Of a DNA stretch of 13,103 nucleotides, positions 7,535 through 13,103 are shown one piece after another (the first letter of the stretch is position 1; each line of letters starts with the position of its first letter). The stretch comes from Burkholderiaceae bacterium (lineage in GTDB: Bacteria; Pseudomonadota; Gammaproteobacteria; Burkholderiales; Burkholderiaceae_E), in NCBI GenBank assembly GCA_023258775.1, contig JALQWJ010000019.1, forward strand, positions 1 to 13,103, in the 5' to 3' direction. Under the pieces are notes generated by a model, which saw nothing but the letters and a program-made list of their open reading frames with translations, searched no databases and was not told the origin of the DNA. Both the position numbers and the translations under genes were made by a program.

Positions 7535-8371
7535 GTGAGCATGCGTATTCGTAAAGCCGTTTTTCCTGTGGCCGGCATGGGCACAAGATTTCTCCCTGCC
7601 ACCAAAAGCATTCCGAAGGAGATGCTGCCCATTGTTGATCGCCCGATTATCCAATACGCCGTTGATGAGGCAATCGAGGCAGGCTGCGACACCTTAATTT
7701 TTATTACTGGGCGCTCAAAGCGTGCTGTTGAAGATTATTTTGACCGTGCACCCGAGTTGGAAGCCGAACTTGAAGCCAAGGGAAAGACCGCTGCGCTTGA
7801 GCTGGTACGTAACATCGTGCCAGCGCATGTGAAAGTGCTTTTCGTGCGCCAAGCTTCACCGCTCGGTCTAGGACATGCTGTTGCATGCGCTAGCCCGCTT
7901 ATTAATCCCGATGAGCACTTTGCAGTTCTCCTGCCCGACGATTTGATCGACGGTTCACCGAGTGGGGTGCTTTCTCAAATGCTTCGTGCGATGCGCGATC
8001 AAGCGGGAAGCGTTATCGCGGTCGAACAGGTTGCAGGCAAGGACGTCAGTCAATACGGCATTGTTGCCCCGGACAGTGATGAGGGCTTGCTGATGCGTCT
8101 GCGCGGCGTGGTGGAAAAACCCACGCTCGAGGAGGCACCCTCAAACCTCGCAATCGTCGGGCGCTATATTTTGCACGGGCAGGTCTTGCAAACACTGGCA
8201 ACCCAAGGTCCAGGAAGTGGTGGTGAAATCCAACTTACTGATGCGCTCGCCCAAGAGATCGGGTCAAGGGGGCTTTGGGCTTATCGATTTGGCGGCAAGC
8301 GCTTCGATTGCGGGAATAAGCAAGGCTTTCTCACGGCCAATATCCATTTCGGCCTTAAACATGGTTATTGA
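7535..8371 (+). CDS. galU: UTP-glucose-1-phosphate uridylyltransferase GalU
   Basis: GalU makes UDP-glucose from UTP and glucose 1-phosphate, feeding lipopolysaccharide, exopolysaccharide and osmoprotectant synthesis. The 278-residue protein is typical for the family. The nucleotidyl-transferase signature is GMGTRFLPATKSIPKEMLPI (14-33), and PLGLGHAVACA, LLPDDLID, GVVEKP, GSGGEIQLTDAL and GKRFDCGNKQGF follow in the family order. The start is GTG 7535: AAGGAG (7519-7524, inside the end of dapB) lies 10 bases upstream, whereas the in-frame ATG at 7541 would be 16 away. It is separated from dapB by three bases and overlaps exbB by 11, so all belong to one transcript. galU is not the usual neighbour between dapB and exbB. 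Confidence 0.95.
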   Translation: MSMRIRKAVFPVAGMGTRFLPATKSIPKEMLPIVDRPIIQYAVDEAIEAGCDTLIFITGRSKRAVEDYFDRAPELEAELEAKGKTAALELVRNIVPAHVKVLFVRQASPLGLGHAVACASPLINPDEHFAVLLPDDLIDGSPSGVLSQMLRAMRDQAGSVIAVEQVAGKDVSQYGIVAPDSDEGLLMRLRGVVEKPTLEEAPSNLAIVGRYILHGQVLQTLATQGPGSGGEIQLTDALAQEIGSRGLWAYRFGGKRFDCGNKQGFLTANIHFGLKHGY

Positions 8372-9008
8372 TGTCGGGATCATTGGCACCGCCGCAGTGC
8401 TTGCGCTGATGTCATTGACCTGCTGGACGCTGATTATTCGTCAATGGTTTGCGCTGCGCTGGATTCAACGCAATATCGATGCCCTAGGCACGGCTCTGGT
8501 GGCTAGTCCCAATCTTGCCGCGCTGTCACAGGCCTTTTCGAATCGCGATCAAGAGGCATGCAAACGTATTCTTGATGCTGCCCAGGGGCTGGAAAGCCCT
8601 GGCGGAACTTACCGCCAGCTTGAGGAATCGTCCAGACGAGACATTGCCCTACGCAAGGTGCTTCGATCGCTCGATCAGCTGATGAGTCGGGGACTTGGTC
8701 TGCTTGCTTCGATTGCGTCAACCGCACCGTTCGTCGGTCTTTTTGGTACGGTTTGGGGTATCTTCGGTGCGCTCAGCGAAATTGCGCAAGTCAGTGAGGC
8801 GTCAATTCAAGCGGTCGCTCAACCGATGGGTGAGGCTTTACTGATGACTGCTGCAGGCATTGCAGTTGCCCTGCCTGCAGTCCTCGCATACAATCGTTTT
8901 TCGAGACAACGCAAGGACTTAGCGAACGATCTTTGGACTTTAGCTGAAGATATTCGACAAATTTCCAATAGTGCTGGTCTGCCTCACGCTCAGGGACGCA
9001 GCGCCTAA
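8361..9008 (+). CDS. exbB: ExbB/TolQ/MotA-family proton channel subunit
   Basis: An inner-membrane proton-channel subunit that with ExbD converts the proton motive force into work on TonB or a TonB-like partner. The 215 residues show the expected topology: a first membrane segment (about 3-26), a cytoplasmic loop, and two further segments (about 111-136 and 156-178). The latter carry the family core LASIASTAPFVGLFGTVWGI (115-134) and MGEALLMTAAGIAVALPAVLAYNRF (156-180). Glu158 and Thr163 correspond to the channel-lining residues known in ExbB. The ATG at 8361 overlaps the end of galU by 11 bases. A longer frame reaching back to 8217 lies within galU and does not resemble the family. TolQ is the alternative, but the partner gene is ExbD-like. 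The spacing to exbD is 8 bases. Confidence 0.88.
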   Translation: MVIDVGIIGTAAVLALMSLTCWTLIIRQWFALRWIQRNIDALGTALVASPNLAALSQAFSNRDQEACKRILDAAQGLESPGGTYRQLEESSRRDIALRKVLRSLDQLMSRGLGLLASIASTAPFVGLFGTVWGIFGALSEIAQVSEASIQAVAQPMGEALLMTAAGIAVALPAVLAYNRFSRQRKDLANDLWTLAEDIRQISNSAGLPHAQGRSA

Positions 9009-9016
9009 GACCGTCG

Positions 9017-9514
9017 ATGGCGAACTTAAGAGACCATCGAGCCTTGGGACCGCCACCGGGCGCAGAAGCGGATCGAAGCGAATTCATCAGTGATATCAAC
9101 GTCACGCCATTTGTTGATGTGATGCTGGTGCTCCTGGTTATTTTCATGGTGACGACGCCCGCGCTTTTACCCCTCCTAGAACTCGACTTACCGGGGCGAG
9201 GCGATCAAAGCGAGCACGTTGAAAATCGCCAAGCGGAGGGAACCGAGAGCTTGCTTTTCGAGCTCGCGGCAGATGGCTCAATGCGTATGAACCGACAGGC
9301 TCTAACTGATGACGCATCGCTCGCTGAAAAGCTGGCTGAAGCTGCTGCCCAAAGACCCCAACCCGAGCTTCAGCTTCGTGTTGACGCATCGATTCCCTAT
9401 GCGCGGATCAGCCAAATTTTTCTGATCGCGCAAGAACAAGGGCTAAGCAGAATGAGTTTGGTGATGGATCAGGGTGCTGCTGCAGCAAGTACCGCGTCAC
9501 GAACCAAACCATAG
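9017..9514 (+). CDS. exbD: ExbD/TolR-family energy-transducing protein
   Basis: The partner of ExbB: a single-span inner-membrane protein with a periplasmic domain. Of 165 residues, the N-terminal 27 are cytoplasmic. The membrane segment begins INVTPFVDVMLVLLVIFMV (27-45), and Asp34 is the proton-carrying residue. The INVTPF form is typical of ExbD rather than TolR (INVVPY). The periplasmic part (about 55-155) ends in the family's ELQLRVDASIPYARISQI region, with a polar Ala-rich tail. The start ATG lacks a clear ribosome binding site and probably depends on coupling to exbB. No tonB gene follows in the window; the next gene is convergent. The last 46 bases overlap the 3' end of the dsbD-like gene on the other strand. 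Confidence 0.9.
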   Translation: MANLRDHRALGPPPGAEADRSEFISDINVTPFVDVMLVLLVIFMVTTPALLPLLELDLPGRGDQSEHVENRQAEGTESLLFELAADGSMRMNRQALTDDASLAEKLAEAAAQRPQPELQLRVDASIPYARISQIFLIAQEQGLSRMSLVMDQGAAAASTASRTKP

Positions 9515-11826
9515 GTGAGCACTTCGGGCAAAACCTGAGGCGCCCGACCATGACGCAAGACCAGATACAGCGGCACACCACGCCTTCCATACTCGCTCAG
9601 CGTTGCTGTTATGCGTGGGTCTTGTTTGGTCCAATCGCCTCGAAAACTGCGCACTTTTTGGGCAGCGAAAAGCTCAGACACCGACTCGGTTGAAAGCACC
9701 ATTTGCTTATTAACCTGACAGCTCACGCACCAAGCCGCGGTAAAATCGATAAAGACGATTTCATTGGCACGCAGCGCTTGCTCAACAGCCTCTGGTGACC
9801 ACGGCGCCCATAACTTATCTGACCGTTCCACCCGGCTTGCGGGGTTTATGTCAAGGCCGGCTGGCTTTGCGCTCTCGCTTCCGCTTAATGGCATCAACAA
9901 GCTCAGCAACAATAATGCAACACATAGCATGGCACTCCAAGGTCGAGGGGCTGAACGGATCCATCCACTCTGCACCCGTTCACCGTAAAGCCAGCAGGCA
10001 GCAAGCAGGCAAACCGTTGAAAAACCCAAACGCAGCACCGAGTCCTGATCTGTTTGCAAAACAAAAACCCAGGCGAGCCAAACTGCTGCGAGAAACATTG
10101 GGAAAGCCATCGCCTTACGGATCCATACCATCCAGGGGCCAGGGCGGGGAAGACGATGAATCCATTGCGGCCGCAGCGCCAAAGCACCATAGGGCAAAGC
10201 CATGCCTAATGCCAGGGCCGTGAACACAGCCATCGCCTCGACTGGCCCCTGACTGAGGCTTGCACCCAGTGCTGCGCCCATCATGGGTGCGGTGCATGGG
10301 GTTGCCACCAGGACAGCAAGAACGCCTGAACCGAGAGCACCGAACTCGGCCTTGCCCGCCCAACTCATGAAGCTAGATCCAACTTCAAATAATCCAAGTA
10401 AATTAGCGCCAATTAGGAGAAATAATAAAAACATTGCAAGTACGAATCCAGGTTCTTGCAACTGAAAGCCCCAGCCGACTTGCTCACCGCCAGCTTGCAA
10501 TAACACCACGATGAGGCCCAGCACCCAAAAGCTGAGCAAAACACCAAGACCGTAGAGTAAGGAGGCCTTACGCACACCATGCTCGATCGAAGCGGCGTCT
10601 AGTGTTGGAACAGCGAGCGAGGATCGAGGATAGGCCTCAGATGCGCTTAGCGTTGGCTGCGCTTGCGGTTCCGGCTGCTTGGCAGATTGGCTTGCTGGCA
10701 CAAGGCTCAAGAGCTTGATGCCGATGACTGGAAACACGCAGGGCATCGCATTGAGCAATAGACCGCCAAGCAATGCCATCACAAGCAACAGCATCAGCCC
10801 CTGATCCGCTCGCGATGGCTGCGATAAGAGCACCTCAGTTTGCGTAGCGCTGGCATGCGCGGCGACTCCCTGAGTGAGGATTCCCTGCGAGGGGCCTCCT
10901 TGCTCGGGGCCTCCCTGGGCAATGACACGGTATGTCTGATTATCCAAGCGCAAGTAACCGTCGATAACAGGCTTGTCCTGAAAGCTCTTATCGGCTGTCA
11001 GGAGCAAAGCCCAGCCACTTTCTTTGTCGTCCTGGATGGTTTGCTTGGCAGGGTTAACCATCCACCCGGACTGCTCGGGAAAATAACTGACAACCTGTGC
11101 AGCTTGACGATCGCCCCGCACCAGAAGCTTGGCTGCATCGGTACCTGGATCCGGCCGAAGCCAGATTCTGTCGCCTTCGCGACGATAGCTCATGGCGAGT
11201 GTGTTTTGCGGGACCCGATTGAGCGCCTCGCGGATCGAAGACTGCTTCGGACCAGGCAGGCGAAGTTCTAGGCCTACGGCGGCCTCCCCTGGAATACAGA
11301 CATCGCTACACATGAGCCAGCGAAGCTGCGCCCTTATCGGATACACCCCATCCCGGACATGAGCGGGTAGCTCGACGGCAAGCGGCAACCATAAATCGCC
11401 CTCGTAACCAAAGTTCATCAGAGGCCCAACCGGTATTCGCTCGGGCATAGGCCAATAAGGTTTTGGCGCAGTCCATCCGGCAGGCAGCGTCCACTCAAAA
11501 CTTGTCGCCAGACCGGAATCGCCAGGATTCACCCAGTAGGTGTGCCAGCCTGGTGCGTGTTGCAATCTGAGCGCCATCCAAAGCCGCTGACTTCCAGGAT
11601 CAATCGACAGATCGGCGTGTAAGCTTGCTTTCACAGGGTCATCGTTAGGCTTTCCTCCTAGGGCCGCAGAGAATTTAGCTGCGTGTGCAGGGGACAAACC
11701 AAACCCGAAAACAACAATCGCGATAACGATAAACGCGCACAGCAACACAAACGAGCCCGCAAGGCGTGTGAGCAGCGATCGAAAGGCACGATTGGTATTG
11801 AAATGGACTGCAAATAAGCTTGGCAT
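9469..11826 (-). CDS. dsbD: DsbD/ScsB-like thiol:disulfide interchange protein
   Basis: A 785-residue transmembrane reductase that passes electrons from cytoplasmic thioredoxin to periplasmic disulfides. A signal peptide (about 1-49, ending SPAHA-AK) leads to a periplasmic DsbD-N-like domain (about 55-300) with Cys173 and Cys177 in LMCSDVCIPGEA. The membrane domain (about 343-645) carries the electron-transfer cysteines Cys363 in NAMPCVFPVIG and Cys511 in VATPCTAPMMG. The C-terminal thioredoxin domain (about 670-785) has the CVSC active site at Cys700/Cys703 in FTAAWCVSCQ and the cis-Pro segment RRGVPLY. All three redox pairs are present. The architecture and the 'CSDVCIPG' form resemble the ScsB-like DsbD branch more than the E. 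coli protein. Two low-complexity linkers stand out: Gly/Gln-rich at 305-320, and Pro/Gln/Ala-rich at 377-412 between the first two membrane segments. The start ATG has GAGG and AGGATC just upstream. Confidence 0.93.
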   Translation of the reverse strand: MPSLFAVHFNTNRAFRSLLTRLAGSFVLLCAFIVIAIVVFGFGLSPAHAAKFSAALGGKPNDDPVKASLHADLSIDPGSQRLWMALRLQHAPGWHTYWVNPGDSGLATSFEWTLPAGWTAPKPYWPMPERIPVGPLMNFGYEGDLWLPLAVELPAHVRDGVYPIRAQLRWLMCSDVCIPGEAAVGLELRLPGPKQSSIREALNRVPQNTLAMSYRREGDRIWLRPDPGTDAAKLLVRGDRQAAQVVSYFPEQSGWMVNPAKQTIQDDKESGWALLLTADKSFQDKPVIDGYLRLDNQTYRVIAQGGPEQGGPSQGILTQGVAAHASATQTEVLLSQPSRADQGLMLLLVMALLGGLLLNAMPCVFPVIGIKLLSLVPASQSAKQPEPQAQPTLSASEAYPRSSLAVPTLDAASIEHGVRKASLLYGLGVLLSFWVLGLIVVLLQAGGEQVGWGFQLQEPGFVLAMFLLFLLIGANLLGLFEVGSSFMSWAGKAEFGALGSGVLAVLVATPCTAPMMGAALGASLSQGPVEAMAVFTALALGMALPYGALALRPQWIHRLPRPGPWMVWIRKAMAFPMFLAAVWLAWVFVLQTDQDSVLRLGFSTVCLLAACWLYGERVQSGWIRSAPRPWSAMLCVALLLLSLLMPLSGSESAKPAGLDINPASRVERSDKLWAPWSPEAVEQALRANEIVFIDFTAAWCVSCQVNKQMVLSTESVSELFAAQKVRSFRGDWTKQDPRITATLSEYGRRGVPLYLVLRHGRAPQVLPEVLTYGLVRDAVLAAAAP

Positions 11827-11961
11827 GCCTCAGATCCTACCAAGGAGTTGATGGAGGGGGGATTTGCGGGATATCCTCAGCAGGATGTTGGGTATTAATA
11901 TGTTGTGAACGCGTCGCAGTTGTTCACCCGAAAAACACTGGTAAATCAAAGACGAGGCTGC
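11827..11961. promoter_or_regulatory. Intergenic region between dsbD-like gene and coiled-coil gene
   Basis: These 135 bases separate divergent genes and should carry promoters for both. An AT-rich TATTAATAT (11893-11901) is a possible -10 for the plus-strand genes, but no -35 of fair quality sits 16-18 bases before it. ACGAGG (11952-11957) is the likely ribosome binding site of the coiled-coil gene. For the minus strand nothing beyond the short GAGG/AGGATC near the start was recognised. Confidence 0.3.
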
Positions 11962-12459
11962 ATGAACCCCATGATCGAGGCTTTCGATTTCATCGAAGCC
12001 CAAGTCCATCAACTCATCGACCTGAATTCGGCGCTACGCGCCCAATGCGCCAGTTTTCAGGAACAACGACAAGCGCAGCCCATCGCGCAGCAGGCAATTA
12101 ATGGGCAACGCGAGGCAGAGCTCGAACGCGCATTGAGCGATCAAACGCAAGTCTTCGCCCAGCAAGAACAACAGCTCGCTGAGATGGGTCAGCGGCTTGT
12201 CGGCTATGAGAAAATCATTGCTGAACAAGAGCAAACGATTGCACTGAACAATCAGGCATTACGAGAGCGCGATCATGCAATCAGTGAACGCGATCATGCG
12301 ATCAGTGAACTCGAGCAAGGCATGCGGCTGCGCGATCAAACCATCGCCGAAAGAGATCAGCAGATTAAGGAGTTCCGCGATCGCATGAACCAAGCGCAGC
12401 AGCGTGTCCGAAAAGCACTTGAAGTTTTACCGCCACACACACCGGATCTATTTGAGTAG
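11962..12459 (+). CDS. Coiled-coil protein upstream of zapA (TIGR02449/ZapB-like position)
   Basis: A 165-residue protein almost entirely predicted as a long coiled coil, rich in Gln, Glu, Arg and Ala. The N-terminus reads MNPMIEAFDFIEAQVHQLIDLNSALR, then a coiled coil with heptad-like repeats of the type ERDHAIS (12265-12390), ending in a short tail VLPPHTPDLFE. No signal peptide or membrane segment is seen. It lies 50 bases before zapA. Short coiled-coil proteins (the TIGR02449 type) are commonly found in that place and are thought to help division, by analogy with ZapB; this one is about two to three times longer. The ATG at 11962 was chosen because ACGAGG lies 4 bases upstream. A GTG at 11905 in the same frame would add 19 residues but has no ribosome binding site. 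The function is inferred only from position and coiled-coil character. Confidence 0.75.
   Translation: MNPMIEAFDFIEAQVHQLIDLNSALRAQCASFQEQRQAQPIAQQAINGQREAELERALSDQTQVFAQQEQQLAEMGQRLVGYEKIIAEQEQTIALNNQALRERDHAISERDHAISELEQGMRLRDQTIAERDQQIKEFRDRMNQAQQRVRKALEVLPPHTPDLFE
12265..12390 (+). repeat. 21-base tandem repeat encoding heptads in the coiled-coil gene
   Basis: Six consecutive 21-base units. The first two (12265-12285, 12286-12306) are near-identical and encode ERDHAIS twice. The third (ELEQGMR), fourth (LRDQTIA), fifth (ERDQQIK) and sixth (EFRDRMN) are diverged copies. The seven-residue period equals one coiled-coil heptad, so gain or loss of units would keep both the frame and the coil register. 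Confidence 0.85.
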
Positions 12460-12509
12460 TAAGCCCCAACAGCTACGTTGGCAATATCGATCAGCCAGAG
12501 AATACGACC

Positions 12510-12944
12510 ATGACAAGCTCCGATGCCCAGCAAACGTCTGCTGCCCAATTAAGTGCAACCGAAGGGGAAGCCAACCCGACCGCAAGCACGGATACAAAAG
12601 CAAAAACAGCGGTCAATATTCGCCTGCTCGAGCGTGATTATCGACTGGCGGTAAGTGAAGGCGAGAAGCAGGCGCTTGTTGACGCAGCCCAAAAACTCGA
12701 CGCTCGCATGCGAGAGATTCGCGACCAAGGAAAAGTTCACGCAGCCGACCGTATCGCGATTATGGCTGCCCTTGAAGCGTCACTCGAAAGCGTGAAAATT
12801 AGTCAGCAATTACGCATTCAGGAGCAAGCACAAGAACAAGTAATACCAACGCAAGCACTCGACCAGGACGCCTTCCTCGACCAGGATGCCTTATTAGCTA
12901 GGATGAAAACACTCTCGCAGCAAATTGCTCAAGCTCTCGATTGA
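12510..12944 (+). CDS. zapA: Cell division protein ZapA
   Basis: ZapA binds and bundles FtsZ filaments in the cytoplasm at the division site. This 144-residue protein has the ZapA core at about 34-95: VNIRLLERDYRLAVSEGEK, then VDAAQKLDARMREIR and ADRIAIMAALEA. This is followed by a C-terminal coiled coil ending MKTLSQQIAQALD. It carries an N-terminal Ser/Thr/Ala/Gln-rich extension of about 33 residues not present in shorter ZapA proteins. An in-frame 18-base duplication encodes LDQDAF/LDQDAL near the C-terminus. The start ATG has only a weak purine-rich site (AGAGAA) upstream. The identity is supported by the coiled-coil gene before it and the 6S RNA promoter and gene immediately after it. 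Confidence 0.92.
   Translation: MTSSDAQQTSAAQLSATEGEANPTASTDTKAKTAVNIRLLERDYRLAVSEGEKQALVDAAQKLDARMREIRDQGKVHAADRIAIMAALEASLESVKISQQLRIQEQAQEQVIPTQALDQDAFLDQDALLARMKTLSQQIAQALD
12858..12893 (+). repeat. 18-base tandem duplication in zapA
   Basis: Two adjacent 18-base units, 12858-12875 and 12876-12893, differ at two positions and encode LDQDAF and LDQDAL. They lie in the C-terminal coiled-coil part of ZapA, between the core domain and the last helix. The period of six residues does not match a heptad, so this may be a local flexible insertion. Confidence 0.75.
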
Positions 12945-12971
12945 TTCATCACCGTATCTTGCGGATACAAT
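12941..12971 (+). promoter_or_regulatory. Predicted sigma-70 promoter of 6S RNA
   Basis: A -35 element TTGATT (12941-12946) overlaps the zapA stop codon, and a -10 element TACAAT (12966-12971, within GATACAAT) follows after 19 bases. The spacer is longer than the ideal 17. Transcription would begin at about 12978, which fits the start of the 6S RNA structure. Confidence 0.55.
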
Positions 12972-12977
12972 GACCCT

Positions 12978-13103
12978 GTCCTGCGGTGCCCGTTAAGGTC
13001 ATAGATTCCTTGAACCAATGCTATATGCATCCAGGCTATGGAAGTTCGCGTGCTGCTGTTGTGATCGTCCTTCGTCGGATGAACCTGATGCGGCACCCTC
13101 TGT
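12978..13103 (+). ncRNA. ssrS: 6S RNA, 3'-truncated by the window edge
   Basis: 6S RNA mimics an open promoter and binds the sigma-70 RNA polymerase holoenzyme, mainly in stationary phase. The call rests on position (directly behind zapA, the usual place in proteobacteria), on a promoter just upstream with no open reading frame following, and on structural hints. The 5' end (CCTGCGGTGCCCG, about 12980-12992) looks like one side of the closing stem. CTTGAACC appears early. CGTCC and GGATG around TTCGTC can pair as a short hairpin (about 13067-13082), resembling the conserved hairpin on the 3' side of the central bubble. About 126 bases are visible, against a usual length near 180, so the other side of the closing stem lies outside. 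The start and end are approximate. Confidence 0.72.

Noticed and set aside
8217..8360. Upstream extension of the exbB frame to 8217
   Set aside because: It lies wholly inside galU, reads as unrelated low-similarity sequence, and the ATG at 8361 gives a protein of normal length starting with the first membrane segment.

Overview
The window looks like a chromosomal segment of a betaproteobacterium, most likely order Burkholderiales, with intermediate GC. This rests on family resemblance of the proteins and on gene order: recN next to fur, fur divergent from bamE, bamE followed by dapB and an exbB/exbD pair, and zapA followed directly by 6S RNA. No phage, insertion sequence, CRISPR array or tRNA was seen. 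Coding density is very high and no gene-free stretch exceeds about 160 bases.

Layout. Bases 1-1457 hold the 3' part of recN (DNA repair ATPase, + strand; its 5' end lies outside the window). Converging on it from the right is a minus-strand block, 1481-5974, read in the order fur, circularly permuted ATP-grasp protein, alpha-E protein, transglutaminase-like protein, Anbu proteasome-like peptidase. The last four form a known but functionally unsolved cassette. Here it sits directly behind fur and overlaps it by 56 bases, so it may be co-transcribed with the iron regulator. A short intergenic region (5975-6109) separates fur from a plus-strand envelope/metabolism run: bamE, dapB, galU, exbB, exbD (6110-9514). 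This run is tightly packed, and galU and exbB overlap. A minus-strand dsbD-like gene (9469-11826) converges on exbD and overlaps its 3' end by 46 bases. From 11827 onward the plus strand carries a coiled-coil protein with heptad repeats, zapA (cell division), and the start of the 6S RNA gene, which runs off the right edge.

How the genes work together. Most are housekeeping: repair (RecN), iron regulation (Fur), outer-membrane assembly (BamE), lysine/peptidoglycan precursor synthesis (DapB), UDP-glucose supply (GalU), energised outer-membrane transport (ExbB/ExbD), periplasmic disulfide reduction (DsbD-like), and division (coiled-coil protein and ZapA). The part with open biology is the ATP-grasp/alpha-E/transglutaminase/Anbu set. 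Its domains suggest a pathway that makes a peptide-like bond and later hydrolyses it. From general knowledge of Burkholderiales, recN and fur are usually close neighbours and dapB is usually close to exbB. The cassette and galU therefore look like additions to an otherwise conserved neighbourhood; this is an inference from memory, not from a comparison run here.
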